Shown here piece by piece: positions 25,304-33,660 of a stretch of 64,000 nt of DNA. The stretch lies in assembly GCF_010550245.1 (NCBI RefSeq), contig NZ_JAAGLU010000037.1, positions 1 to 64,000 of the forward strand. The letters run 5' to 3'. The position numbers and the translations under genes were made by a program. The DNA comes from Streptomyces sp. SID12501. Lineage in GTDB: Bacteria; Actinomycetota; Actinomycetes; Streptomycetales; Streptomycetaceae. Each line of letters opens with the position of its first letter. The first letter of the stretch is position 1. A model generated the notes under the pieces. It was not told the DNA's origin and ran no database searches. It saw only the letters and a list, made by a program, of their open reading frames with translations.

Positions 25304-25385
25304 GACCCCTCGCGGTGCTGCATGGCGGTGCCACCGCGAGGTCGAATAGGGCCCGCCCCTGGATTCGCTCCGGGGGTGGGCCCGT
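25304..25385 (+). terminator. Tandem hairpin terminators after pstB
   Basis: The first hairpin pairs CCTCGCGGTG with CACCGCGAGG around 25308-25341. The second pairs GGGCCCGCCCC with GGGGTGGGCCC around 25349-25383. They end the pst operon and may also serve the convergent hydrolase gene. Confidence 0.8.
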
Positions 25386-25421
25386 TCGTGTCCTCCGCCA
25401 TTGCGGAGAGTGCGTACGGGG

Positions 25422-26921
25422 TCAGCCGCCGATGTCGGACCGGACGGCCGCCCGGACCAGTTCGGCCGCGTCGGCCGGGCGGATGAAGCCCGCGGCGGCA
25501 CCCCTGGCCGTGCTCGCCGACCACTTCGCGACGAAGGAGGCATGGGTGGGGTACAGGGCGCCCAGCTTCTCGGCGCCGAACGGCGTGGTCGTACCGAACA
25601 GGAAGCAGAACGACTCCCCGGCCTGCCCGAGGCCGGAAAGGGTGGCGAGCGGCGCGTCGACCGCCGGGGTGCGGACACCACCGTTGACGTTGCCGTGGGC
25701 GTCGAGGACGAAGGCGGGTGCCGGGCCGGAGGTGTCCACCTGGAGGCGGGGCGCCTTGGCCGGGGGGATGCCGGTTGTCACCCAGCGGTTCAGCGCGTAC
25801 TGGGCGGTGTCCAGGACGTAGTGCGCCTGGCCGGTGTTGATCGGGGAGGCGCAGCCGGTCCGGGTCGGGGGAGAGAGCATGAGGTTCAGCCCCTGGAGGC
25901 CGGCGGTGCCGCTGCCGTCGTCACCCGCGCCGAGGCCGATGTAGGCGTCGGCGTGCGCGGTGCCGGCCACCTCCCAGAGCCTCAGGCGGGGGGTGTCGTC
26001 CTGCCGGGCCGCAAGGGAACCGAGCGCCAGCACGTCGTTCTCGGCCTGCACGACGAGCACCGGCGCGTCCAGGTCGGTGCGGAAGCGGACGACGGCGGGA
26101 GTCGGGACGTTCGCCTGAGGCGCCTGCGACAGAGGGGCGCCGATGTCGCGCCGGCTGTGGACGAGGAAACCGTCGTACACGGACACCAGGGGGTGGATCG
26201 CGTTGACGTAGGTGGTGAGGCGGAACGCGGACTGCGACTCGCCGTTGGCCAGCACGGTGCGGGGACGCAGCCCGTCGAGGACGGTGGCGGCGGAGTCCTT
26301 CACGGCCTTACCGGCCTGCGAGTAGATGTCGTACGAGTAGCTGTCACCGGGATGCGACAGGCCCGCGTAACGGACCGGATCGGCGGCCTTGGCGGCGTTC
26401 ACTCCGACGGCCTGGGCGGAGACGCCGACCCAGGCGAAGCCCTCGCGGATCAGCTCGTTGTGGGTGTAGATCCACTCCGGTGCCGAGTCCATCCCGGCGC
26501 TGACGTTCAGCCACTCCACGACGACGGTTCCGTTGAAGGCGGCGGGGTCGGCGGGCCGGTTCACGACGATCCGGGTGGTGTACGGGGAGGTGCTGGCCTG
26601 CGTCACCTGCCAGCGGCCGTCGGGGTCGAATGGGGCGATCGGTACATAGGATGCGGCGTTCCCGGACAGGAAGAACTCGGATTGCGTGTAGCCGACGGTG
26701 CTGAGGTCGAACGCCGTTCCCTGGAGCACGACGGCACCGTTGCCACCGGTCACCGGGCCGGTGACCGTCGGGCTCGCCGCTGCCTGGGCCGACGGGGCGG
26801 GGACTTGGCCGCCGTCGGGCTGCGCGGCGACTGCGGAGGGGGTTGCGAGCAGCAGCAGGAGGGGCACTGAGGTCGCTATTGCGAGGTATTGGCGGACCAT
26901 TTTCGTCCACGTGTATTCCAT
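25422..26921 (-). CDS. Secreted alpha/beta hydrolase-domain protein
   Basis: The 499-residue protein has a signal peptide (core YLAIATSVPLLLLLATPSAVA). The large domain found in actinobacterial proteins annotated alpha/beta hydrolase domain follows. The nucleophile elbow is GESQS (Ser229), and VLVVQAENDVLALG and AGTAHADAYIG likely supply the acid and His. Two C-terminal Cys sit in SFCFLFG and TGCASP. Substrate is unknown; it is likely an extracellular esterase. ATG at 26921 is used; another ATG lies 7 codons in. Confidence 0.8.
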   Translation of the reverse strand: MEYTWTKMVRQYLAIATSVPLLLLLATPSAVAAQPDGGQVPAPSAQAAASPTVTGPVTGGNGAVVLQGTAFDLSTVGYTQSEFFLSGNAASYVPIAPFDPDGRWQVTQASTSPYTTRIVVNRPADPAAFNGTVVVEWLNVSAGMDSAPEWIYTHNELIREGFAWVGVSAQAVGVNAAKAADPVRYAGLSHPGDSYSYDIYSQAGKAVKDSAATVLDGLRPRTVLANGESQSAFRLTTYVNAIHPLVSVYDGFLVHSRRDIGAPLSQAPQANVPTPAVVRFRTDLDAPVLVVQAENDVLALGSLAARQDDTPRLRLWEVAGTAHADAYIGLGAGDDGSGTAGLQGLNLMLSPPTRTGCASPINTGQAHYVLDTAQYALNRWVTTGIPPAKAPRLQVDTSGPAPAFVLDAHGNVNGGVRTPAVDAPLATLSGLGQAGESFCFLFGTTTPFGAEKLGALYPTHASFVAKWSASTARGAAAGFIRPADAAELVRAAVRSDIGG

Positions 26922-27128
26922 GTCTATGACATCTCCCGCGACGGACTCAGGCGCGGGGTACCTGAGTCGAGGGCCCCGACGGTAACCGCATTGGGCATCC
27001 CTGTAAATCAGGTTCTCTATTTTCTATAGGGGCATACTCAAATGTCGTAAGGGAGACGAAGGGGCCGGTTTGAGCCGTGACTGTCGCGTGCGGTGCCAGG
27101 TCGAGGGTGCGGCCGGTCCGGTGACCCG

Positions 27129-27151
27129 GTTGCGCGCGGGACGCGCGCGAC
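27129..27151 (-). terminator. GC hairpin after the SLOG gene
   Basis: GTTGCGCGC and GCGCGCGAC form a 9-bp stem (one G-U pair) with a 5-base loop, ~100 bp downstream of the SLOG-fold gene stop. The rest of the 26922-27253 gap shows no gene. It should contain the hydrolase promoter, near an AT-rich run at 27010-27035. Confidence 0.55.
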
Positions 27152-27253
27152 AGGGTTGCTTGCCGTCGGCCGCTCCCGTTCTCTCAAGTGGGACCGGGAT
27201 CGAAGATCTCGTGTCCGTCAAAGCGGAACAAGCTCAACCAAGAAGCCCGGCCG

Positions 27254-27727
27254 TCAGCGTGCGGCGCCCTCGGGCCACAGCACCCGCACGGGGACGCCGT
27301 TGCGCTCGGCGTAGGCCACGACGTCTGCTGTCCCGCCGTATCCCCGCGCCGGTTTCCCGTCCCACACAGCCAACAGCTCGTCGACCAGGCCCACGAGAAT
27401 CTCACTGCCCGCCTGGTGTGCCTCTGAGGTTGACTCGGTCATGCCGGTCTCGTGGACGTCGGCCGCCTTCGCCATCAGGGTGTCGTACGTGTCGTGATGC
27501 CACTCGGGGAGGCTCTCGCGGTACTCGGTGGCGGGAATGACGATCTCCAGGCGCCCGCCGTGCTCCAGAACTGCCTCCGCGAACCAGGTATCGGGGCCGT
27601 CGGCGATGCACGAGACGGCGAGTAGTTCCGCGACGTCGTACCCGCGCACCGCCTCGCTCAGCATCGTCCGAACGCGTTCCTCTACTTCCGCGTTGAGTCC
27701 GCGGTGGCCTGTGATCCCGACCCGCAC
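27254..27727 (-). CDS. SLOG-fold (DprA/LOG-like) nucleotide-binding protein
   Basis: The 157-residue protein has a Rossmann-like SLOG pattern: RVGITGHRGL at the N-terminus, AVSCIADGPDTWFAEAVLEHG (the GxD-type loop), RLEIVIPATEY, LLAVWDGKPARGYGGTADVV and VPVRVLWP at the end. Proteins of this superfamily bind nucleotides or nucleotide-derived signals and include cytokinin-activating LOG and several defence sensors. GTG at 27727 has a perfect AGGAGGT upstream. It is 10 bp downstream of the XRE/TPR regulator, so cotranscribed with it. Its role here is unknown. Confidence 0.75.
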   Translation of the reverse strand: MRVGITGHRGLNAEVEERVRTMLSEAVRGYDVAELLAVSCIADGPDTWFAEAVLEHGGRLEIVIPATEYRESLPEWHHDTYDTLMAKAADVHETGMTESTSEAHQAGSEILVGLVDELLAVWDGKPARGYGGTADVVAYAERNGVPVRVLWPEGAAR

Positions 27728-27737
27728 CCTGAACCTC

Positions 27738-29015
27738 CTACAGATAGACGTTGTGCAGTTGCTCGTCGAAGTCCCGCACCACCTTGGGCGGCGCGGTGGT
27801 CGTGAGGGTACGGCGCACGGTGCGTGCCCGCTCCACGATCCGCCCCGACCGGTACTTGAGCCCGGTCTCCAGCGCGCGGGAGGCGAGGGCGAACGCCGCG
27901 TCGACCCGTCCCCCAGCGAGGTGGCCGGAGGCGATGTCGAGCACCAGGAGAGCACGCTGTTTCTCGTGGCCGGTGGCGAGTGCTCCGGTGTCCTCGGACA
28001 ACACCCAGTCGGCGAGGCCGAGCCGCGCGCCGCACGCCACCCGGGTGGCGGACACCTTGGGATCGGTGAAGCTGAACACCCAGGGCCACGGCGGGGGTTC
28101 CTGCCCGTCCAGGGTGGCGACGGCGGCCCGCGACGCGGTCAGAGACTGGTCGGCCCGGTGCCGGTCCCCGGCCGCCGCGTGTGCCAGGGCCTCCACGCTG
28201 GACAACCACGCATCCGCGACGGCGGGGCGCTGGTCGCCCAGCGCGCGACGTGCTCTCACCGCGAGATTCAGCGCCTGGACGCCGTTGCCCGCGTGCGCCT
28301 CGAACTGCGCGAGGCTGCCGGTCTGGTAGGCAGTCAGCAGCGGGTTCCCGGCCGCCTTCGCGGCCTTGATGGCAGCGCCGTACCAGGTGCGGGCGCTGCC
28401 GTTGTCGCCCATGTCCCACGCCAACCACCCGGCCAGGCTCGCCGCTTCACTGCCGACGGCCGCCAGACGGGGGCGCTGGTCGGCGTGCGCGTCGCGGGTG
28501 ATGGCCTGGATCAGGCGCATGTGCGCCTTGACGGACTCCTCCAGATCCCGGGCCGGGGTGGAGCCGTCGAGGCGCCGGTACGCGGACGTACTCAGCCGAA
28601 GCGCCGCCGCCTGCCCGCCTGCCGTGTCGGCTGCGTCAGAGAGTGCGGCTAGTGCAGGGATCGCGGCCACGGCCGCAGCCCCGCCGAGGAATCGGCGTCG
28701 GTCCACGTCAGACTCGTCCTTCGCGTGCGTCTGGTGGTGGCCGTTGGCGAGCCCGACAAGGTTCGGTGGGATCTCCAGATGCGCGGCAGCCGCCGCCAGA
28801 ATGTCTGTGCTGTAGGCCGTGGTTCCCTTCGCTTCCAGACGGGACACGGCGGACTGGCTCATGCCGAGGGCCTGGCCCAAGGCCGTCTGCGTCATCCCCC
28901 GGTCGGAGCGGACGAGCTCAATCACCTGTCCGTAATCCCCAGCCCGGGAAGCCTCCCGCACCGGCCCTGTCTGGAAGTCCACGGCTGCCCCCACGCTACG
29001 AGTCTCTGCGGCCAC
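27738..29015 (-). CDS. XRE-family regulator with C-terminal TPR-like helical repeats
   Basis: The 425-residue protein has an N-terminal helix-turn-helix (VIELVRSDRGMTQTALGQAL, then GMSQSAVSRLEAKG). A short hydrophobic segment (RRRFLGGAAAVAAIPALAAL) follows, then ~270 residues of Ala-rich helices resembling TPR repeats (GSLAQFEAHAGNGVQALNLA and similar). Such proteins are common Streptomyces regulators that sense a peptide or partner through the helical domain. It is divergent from the ATPase/graspetide operon and upstream of the SLOG gene. It may control both, with CGCATATCCGTATGCG as a possible operator. GTG or ATG choice near 29015 is not certain. Confidence 0.82.
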   Translation of the reverse strand: MAAETRSVGAAVDFQTGPVREASRAGDYGQVIELVRSDRGMTQTALGQALGMSQSAVSRLEAKGTTAYSTDILAAAAAHLEIPPNLVGLANGHHQTHAKDESDVDRRRFLGGAAAVAAIPALAALSDAADTAGGQAAALRLSTSAYRRLDGSTPARDLEESVKAHMRLIQAITRDAHADQRPRLAAVGSEAASLAGWLAWDMGDNGSARTWYGAAIKAAKAAGNPLLTAYQTGSLAQFEAHAGNGVQALNLAVRARRALGDQRPAVADAWLSSVEALAHAAAGDRHRADQSLTASRAAVATLDGQEPPPWPWVFSFTDPKVSATRVACGARLGLADWVLSEDTGALATGHEKQRALLVLDIASGHLAGGRVDAAFALASRALETGLKYRSGRIVERARTVRRTLTTTAPPKVVRDFDEQLHNVYL

Positions 29016-29039
29016 GGGCTCCTACCCGTACCCGCCCAG

Positions 29040-29055
29040 CGCATATCCGTATGCG
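29040..29055. promoter_or_regulatory. Palindrome in the XRE-ATPase intergenic region
   Basis: CGCATATCCGTATGCG is a perfect palindrome with 6-bp arms and a 4-base centre, 25 bp upstream of the XRE gene start. A related GCCGCATGGGC lies just to the right. It is a plausible autoregulatory operator. Confidence 0.5.
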
Positions 29056-29328
29056 GGTGCCGCATGGGCGATGGTCGCACGTCCCCGGTGATCGTTGACT
29101 AGGTGTCAGCGCAACGCCCCCTCTCGTTAAGGGAGTTCGGGCGTCTGTGCGACCGGCGTGCCCCTGGTCCCCCGTCGGGGGCGTCGGGGGTGTGCCGCAC
29201 CCCCACCCGTCGGCGAGCGAAGGCCGCGATATGGCGATGACCCAGATCAGAACCGATGAGCGGCCCGCTCCTCTCTCCACCACCGCCCACGATTCCGCCA
29301 GATGGAGCGTCGGTCTGGGCGGGGCGTC

Positions 29329-29763
29329 GTGACCGTGACGGCGGTGCGACCCATCTCGAACGGTGCGCCGGGCTACACGACCTCGCTGCCGTGCGATCCG
29401 GAATCAGCACGTATGGCCCGGCGGTTGGTTGTCGCGTCGCTGAACACCTGGGGCCTCGGCGACTTGGCCGATGTGGGCAAGCTGGTCGTCTCTGAGTTGG
29501 TCTCCAACTCGGTGCGGCACACGTCCTGCCGCCTCATCAAGGTGTCCGTCCAGCGGGTGGGAACGGACCGCGTACGTATCGGCGTAACTGACAAGTCCCG
29601 TCGGCTACCGGAGATGGGCGCAGGCGACAGCGGTCAGGAGGACGGCCGGGGGCTGCTCTTGGTCGAGGTGATGGCGGACCGGTGGGGGTACGACGAATTC
29701 CGCTGGGGAAAAACCGTCTGGGTCGAGTTGGTCGTCGCGAAGGACGACGAGGCCACGTCATGA
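29329..29763 (+). CDS. RsbW-like ATP-binding protein (HATPase_c_2)
   Basis: The 144-residue GHKL ATPase shows VGKLVVSELVSNSVRHT (N-box), VRIGVTDKSRRLP (G1) and DGRGLLLVEVMADRWG (G2). It resembles the ATPase at 12352 and may act as a kinase or sequestering partner. GTG at 29329 overlaps the stop of a 33-codon frame (29231-29332, start ATGGCGATGACC) that could be a translated leader; ATG at 29302 is the alternative start. It is followed by an ATGA overlap with the next gene, and the graspetide genes lie downstream. Confidence 0.82.
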   Translation: MTVTAVRPISNGAPGYTTSLPCDPESARMARRLVVASLNTWGLGDLADVGKLVVSELVSNSVRHTSCRLIKVSVQRVGTDRVRIGVTDKSRRLPEMGAGDSGQEDGRGLLLVEVMADRWGYDEFRWGKTVWVELVVAKDDEATS

Positions 29764-30146
29764 GGCTGCGGCTGATGTCCGCCGAGGAACTGGCCGACGA
29801 CCCTCGTCCTGACCTTTGTCTGGAGATTTCCCCCACCCCCCGCCAGTCAGGGGACGACGTCACGCAGCTACGGCTCACCCCCCTCGACCTCGTCCGTCTC
29901 CAGATGGAGGCTGATCAGGCGCTGGCCGAGATCCGGGCCGCTGCGACTGAGGCCGAGGCAGTTTGGTGGCGGTCGGTTGCTGCCTGGCACGCCGAAGGGC
30001 GCGCGGCGGTCGCCGCCCGTGACCCGGACGTAGATCTCCTGCGTCGGCTCCTGGTCGCGCTGCGGAGGACGACTACGCCCCTGCCTGATCCCCAGATTTC
30101 CGCCCGGCCCATCGATCGGCAATCGGCACCGGGCGGAGAACGGTGA
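29760..30146 (+). CDS. Hypothetical protein upstream of the graspetide precursor
   Basis: The 128-residue protein starts inside the ATPase stop (ATGA). It has a short strand-rich start (LCLEISPTPRQ) and a long amphipathic Ala/Glu/Arg helix (LDLVRLQMEADQALAEIRAA) that could form a coiled coil. The C-terminus is Pro/Arg-rich. I recognise no family. Coupling to the ATPase suggests they act together. The precursor gene starts 70 bp downstream, so it may be in the same transcript. Confidence 0.6.
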   Translation: MRLRLMSAEELADDPRPDLCLEISPTPRQSGDDVTQLRLTPLDLVRLQMEADQALAEIRAAATEAEAVWWRSVAAWHAEGRAAVAARDPDVDLLRRLLVALRRTTTPLPDPQISARPIDRQSAPGGER

Positions 30147-30216
30147 CGGGGACGACGTCCCCAACGGGTCCCCGTCACCACCCTCAGCACCACCGTCCAC
30201 ACCTATGGAGGCACAC

Positions 30217-30528
30217 ATGTACGCCCACTCTGACCGGCTCCCCACCGGGACACCGCTGCCCAACGGTGTCAGCATTCCCGCGCCGTGGGGACTGCGGCGC
30301 ATGACCCCCTACCCGGCCATGGCCCCGTCGTACGCCCGCGTCGAGCTGGACCCCGCCACCCAGACCGGCCGGTACTTCGACACGGCCGGACAGCCGATGA
30401 TGATGCCGGGCCACGGCACGAGCACCGGCACCAACCCGGCCACCAACACCGGTAACCCGTCCGACGGTTCCGGCGGCGGCGGTAACGGTGGCGGCGACCA
30501 GGACACGGGGAACGACAGCGACCAGTGA
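30217..30528 (+). CDS. tgmA: Graspetide precursor peptide (ATP-grasp-modified RiPP)
   Basis: The 103-residue precursor has a leader with PWGLRRMTPYP (residues 23-33) and VELDPATQTGRYFDTAGQP (42-60), the conserved pattern of SAV_5884-type ATP-grasp targets. The core (from ~65) has Thr/Ser68-78 (T68, S69, T70, T72, T76, T78), a Gly/Asn-rich spacer and acids D83, D94, D96, D100 and D102. With no Lys in the core, only ester cross-links (Thr/Ser to Asp) are expected. D83-G84 is a prime aspartimide site for the methyltransferase. ATG at 30217 has GGAGG 5 bases upstream. Confidence 0.88.
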   Translation: MYAHSDRLPTGTPLPNGVSIPAPWGLRRMTPYPAMAPSYARVELDPATQTGRYFDTAGQPMMMPGHGTSTGTNPATNTGNPSDGSGGGGNGGGDQDTGNDSDQ

Positions 30529-31478
30529 CACACACGGCTCCGGTTCTGGTCGTCACCAACATGGACGACCCCACGACCGACCTGGTGATCGAGGAGCTGC
30601 ACGGCCGGGGCGTCCCGGTCGTGCGGTTCGACTCCGGGGACTTCCCGGCCACCCTGTCGTTCGCGGCCACCATCACCAGCGAGGGCGTCGAAGGCACGCT
30701 GACCACGCCCACCCGCACAGCGGACCTGTCCCGCGTTCGCTCCCTCTACTACCGACGCCCCTCCGGATTCACGTTCCCGCACCTCGACGACCAGACGGCC
30801 CGCTTCGCCGTCACACAGGCCCGCTATGGCCTTGGCGGAGTCCTGGTGTCTCTGCCGGGCTGCCTGTATGTGAACCACCCCCACCGCATCGGCGACGCCG
30901 AGTTCAAACCGGCCGGGCTCGATGCCGCCGTGCGCGCCGGGTTCCGGATCCCGCCCACCCTCATCACCTCCGACCCCGACGCGGCCCGCTCGTTCATCAA
31001 GGCGCACGGCCCCGTCATCTACAAGCCGCTGTCCACTCCGCTGTACCGCAACGACGAAGGGGTCTCCTGCACGGTCGAGGTGCTGGAGGCCGCCGCCGAG
31101 GAAATCGACGACACCGTGGCCGGCACCGCTCACCTCTTCCAAACCCGGGTGGAGAAATCCGCGGACGTCCGGGTCACGGTCATGGGCGGCCAGGTGTTCG
31201 CGGTCCGTATCGACTCCGGCCTCCTCGACTGGCGCACCGACTACAGCGAGCTCACATACACCGTGGCCCAGCCGCCGCCCGGCATCACCGAGGCCATCCA
31301 CGCCTACCTCGCCCATTTCGGGCTCGTCTTCGGCGCTTTCGACTTCGCCGTGGACCGTGAAGGGCGATGGTGGTTTCTGGAATGCAACAGCTCTGGACAG
31401 TGGGCGTGGCTGGAGCCGGAGACCGGGTTGCCCATGACGGCGGCGATGGCGGATCTCCTCGAAAGGAAGACGACGTGA
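30525..31478 (+). CDS. tgmB: ATP-grasp graspetide synthetase (peptide maturase)
   Basis: The 317-residue protein has an N-terminal pre-ATP-grasp domain (VLVVTNMDDPTTDLVIEEL) and YYRRPSGF. The ATP-grasp core includes GPVIYKPLSTP (Lys), FQTRVEKSADVRVTVM and the metal site FGAFDFAVDREGRWWFLECN. The family uses ATP to join side chains of Thr/Ser to Asp/Glu in the precursor, making macrocyclic esters. The GTG start overlaps the precursor stop and its own stop overlaps the methyltransferase start, a tight three-gene cassette. Confidence 0.93.
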   Translation: MTHTAPVLVVTNMDDPTTDLVIEELHGRGVPVVRFDSGDFPATLSFAATITSEGVEGTLTTPTRTADLSRVRSLYYRRPSGFTFPHLDDQTARFAVTQARYGLGGVLVSLPGCLYVNHPHRIGDAEFKPAGLDAAVRAGFRIPPTLITSDPDAARSFIKAHGPVIYKPLSTPLYRNDEGVSCTVEVLEAAAEEIDDTVAGTAHLFQTRVEKSADVRVTVMGGQVFAVRIDSGLLDWRTDYSELTYTVAQPPPGITEAIHAYLAHFGLVFGAFDFAVDREGRWWFLECNSSGQWAWLEPETGLPMTAAMADLLERKTT

Positions 31479-32602
31479 CTGATGATCAGGAGCTGTGGCA
31501 TCAGCTTGCCCAGCAGCTCTCCAAGAGCCTCCATCCGCGCACCGGCCCGTGGCGGGGAGCCGTCGAAGCCGTGCCCCGGCACGAGTTCCTGCGCGGTGGG
31601 TTCTTCGACCGGGTGGAGGGACCGGGCCCGACCGCGTGGCGGCCGGTCATGCCCGACTCCCCGGAGTGGCTGAGCCGTTGCTACGACGACGAGTCCCTCG
31701 TGACCCAGATCGCCGGGACCATCGGGCCCGGAGACATCCGGGGCGAGATCCTGCGGGCGCCTACGTCGTCCTCCACCATGCCCGGCCTGGTCGTACGGAT
31801 GTGGGAAGACCTCCAGGTCGATGACGCCCACCAGGTCCTCGAAATCGGCACGGGAACCGGCTACTCCACCGCCCTCGCCTGTCACCGCCTCGGGGACGAC
31901 CAGGTGACCTCCGTCGAAGTTGACGAAGGTGTCTCGGGCCGGGCGCGTGCCGCCCTCGGCCAACTCGGCTACAGCCCGAACCTGGTTGTGGGTGACGGGC
32001 TCCTCGGTCACAAGGACGCCGGCCTCTATGACCGGGTCATCGCCACGTGCGGGATCACCACCATCCCCGCCGAGTGGATCGCCCAGACCCGCCCCGGCGG
32101 CATCATCCTCGCCACGGTGAGCGGCTGGCTCTACTCCTCGGAACTCGCCCGGCTGATCGTGCACGACGACGGCACCGCCACAGGCCACTTCCTCAGCGGG
32201 CAGATCTCGTTCATGCTCGCCCGGCCGCAGAGCCCGCCGCCCCTCGGGATCCTGCCCGACCTGAACCAGGGCACCGAACGCCCCACCCCGCTCGGCGCTG
32301 ACGTCCTGGACGACTGGAACACCCGCTTCGTCGCCCAGATCGCCGCACCCCGTGCCCAGCGCGTCACCCTCGACCGCGACGGCCGAGAGGAACACGTCCT
32401 GATCGACGTCGAGGCCGGGGCGTGGGCGGTCCTCCACCAGGACCGTGACGACTGGGTGGTGCGTCAGGGTGGCCCCACCCTGCTGTGGGACGCCGTCGAG
32501 GAGCACGTCACCCGCTGGCGCCGGGACGGAACCCCGTCGTTGGATCGCTTCGGCATCACCGTCACCCCCGAGCGGCAGACGATCACCTGGCCCGGCAACT
32601 GA
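31475..32602 (+). CDS. tgmC: PIMT-like O-methyltransferase of the graspetide system
   Basis: The 375-residue protein is a SAM-dependent methyltransferase related to protein L-isoaspartyl methyltransferase. It has motif I VLEIGTGTGYST (~residue 125-136), CGITTIPAEW and PGGIILATVSGW, and an extra N- and C-terminal domain (LHPRTGPWRGAVEAVPRHEF; ITVTPERQTITWPG). In known graspetide systems (fuscimiditide type) such an enzyme methylates a core Asp, which then closes to an aspartimide. The GTG start overlaps the maturase stop. It ends the cluster. Confidence 0.92.
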   Translation: MTDDQELWHQLAQQLSKSLHPRTGPWRGAVEAVPRHEFLRGGFFDRVEGPGPTAWRPVMPDSPEWLSRCYDDESLVTQIAGTIGPGDIRGEILRAPTSSSTMPGLVVRMWEDLQVDDAHQVLEIGTGTGYSTALACHRLGDDQVTSVEVDEGVSGRARAALGQLGYSPNLVVGDGLLGHKDAGLYDRVIATCGITTIPAEWIAQTRPGGIILATVSGWLYSSELARLIVHDDGTATGHFLSGQISFMLARPQSPPPLGILPDLNQGTERPTPLGADVLDDWNTRFVAQIAAPRAQRVTLDRDGREEHVLIDVEAGAWAVLHQDRDDWVVRQGGPTLLWDAVEEHVTRWRRDGTPSLDRFGITVTPERQTITWPGN

Positions 32603-32636
32603 CCCACTCCACCGAGGCCCCCGTCCTCCACCTGAG

Positions 32637-32654
32637 GGGGGCCACCGGGCCCCC
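32637..32654. terminator. Hairpin between graspetide cluster and pit
   Basis: GGGGGCC and GGCCCCC pair over a 4-base loop. A second pairing of the same strand with GGCCCCC at 32616 is possible. The hairpin lies in the 50-bp convergent gap. Confidence 0.65.
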
Positions 32655-33653
32655 TTACAGCACCGCCAAGTACACGACCCCATAGCCGGCGGCAGCCACC
32701 ACAGCCGCCGCCGGCATCGTGATGAACCAGCCCATGACGATGTTCTTTGCGATCCCCCACCGCACCGCCTTCACCCGCTTCGTCGCGCCCACGCCCATGA
32801 TCGCCGAGGTGATCACATGGGTCGTGGAGACCGGGACCTTGAAGAGGTAGGCCGTGGCGAACATGATCGACGCGCCCGTGGTCTCCGCCGCGAAGCCCTG
32901 GGGCGGGTCCAGCTCGATGATCTTGCGGCCGAGGGTGCGCATGATGCGCCAGCCGCCCGCGTACGTGCCCAGGGACAGCATCAGCGCGCAGGAGATCTTG
33001 ACCCAGATCGGGATCGGGTCGCCGTAGTCCTCGACGTCGGCGATGACCAGGGCCATCACCACGATGCCCATCGTCTTCTGGGCGTCCTGGAGGCCGTGGC
33101 CCAGGGCCATGCCCGCCGCCGACACCGTCTGGGCGATACGGAAGCCGCGCTTGGCCTTGTGCGGGTTGGAGCGGCGGAAGATCCACATGATCGCCGCCAT
33201 CACCAGGTAGCCGGCCAGGAGGCCCACCACCGGGGAGAGGAACATCGGGATGACGACCTTCTCCAGGACGCCGTCCCAGTAGACCTTCGTACCGCCCGCC
33301 AGCGCGGCCCCCACCATGCCGCCGAACAGCGCGTGCGAGGAGGACGAGGGGAGACCGAAGTACCAGGTGACCAGGTTCCAGGTGATCGCGCCGACCAGCG
33401 CGGCGAACAGGATCGCCATGCCGGAGGAGCCCTTGGGCGTCTCGATCAGGCCCTCGCTGACCGTCTTCGCGACACCGCTGCCCAGGAACGCGCCGAGCAG
33501 GTTCATCACCGCGGCCATCGCCAGCGCCGCGCGGGGTGTCAGCGCGCGTGTGGACACGGACGTGGCGATCGCGTTCGCCGAGTCGTGGAAGCCGTTCGTA
33601 TACGTGAATCCGAGCGCGACAGCGATGGTCACGATCAGTGCGAAGGTGTCCAT
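32655..33653 (-). CDS. pit: Inorganic phosphate transporter, Pit family
   Basis: The 332-residue polytopic protein has the duplicated Pit motifs GFHDSANAIATSVSTRAL near the N-terminus and FATAYLFKVPVSTTHVITSA near the C-terminus. The typical TKVYWDGVL central region is also present. It imports phosphate (as metal-phosphate complex) driven by ions, at low affinity. The upstream DUF47/PhoU-like gene ends 7 bp before it, the usual pairing. It is near pst and ppk, a phosphate neighbourhood. Confidence 0.95.
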   Translation of the reverse strand: MDTFALIVTIAVALGFTYTNGFHDSANAIATSVSTRALTPRAALAMAAVMNLLGAFLGSGVAKTVSEGLIETPKGSSGMAILFAALVGAITWNLVTWYFGLPSSSSHALFGGMVGAALAGGTKVYWDGVLEKVVIPMFLSPVVGLLAGYLVMAAIMWIFRRSNPHKAKRGFRIAQTVSAAGMALGHGLQDAQKTMGIVVMALVIADVEDYGDPIPIWVKISCALMLSLGTYAGGWRIMRTLGRKIIELDPPQGFAAETTGASIMFATAYLFKVPVSTTHVITSAIMGVGATKRVKAVRWGIAKNIVMGWFITMPAAAVVAAAGYGVVYLAVL

Positions 33654-33660
33654 GAAGAGG

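Noticed and set aside
29231..29332. A 33-codon frame ending in a GTGA overlap with the ATPase gene
   Set aside because: It might be a leader peptide, but it lacks independent support; mentioned under the ATPase instead.
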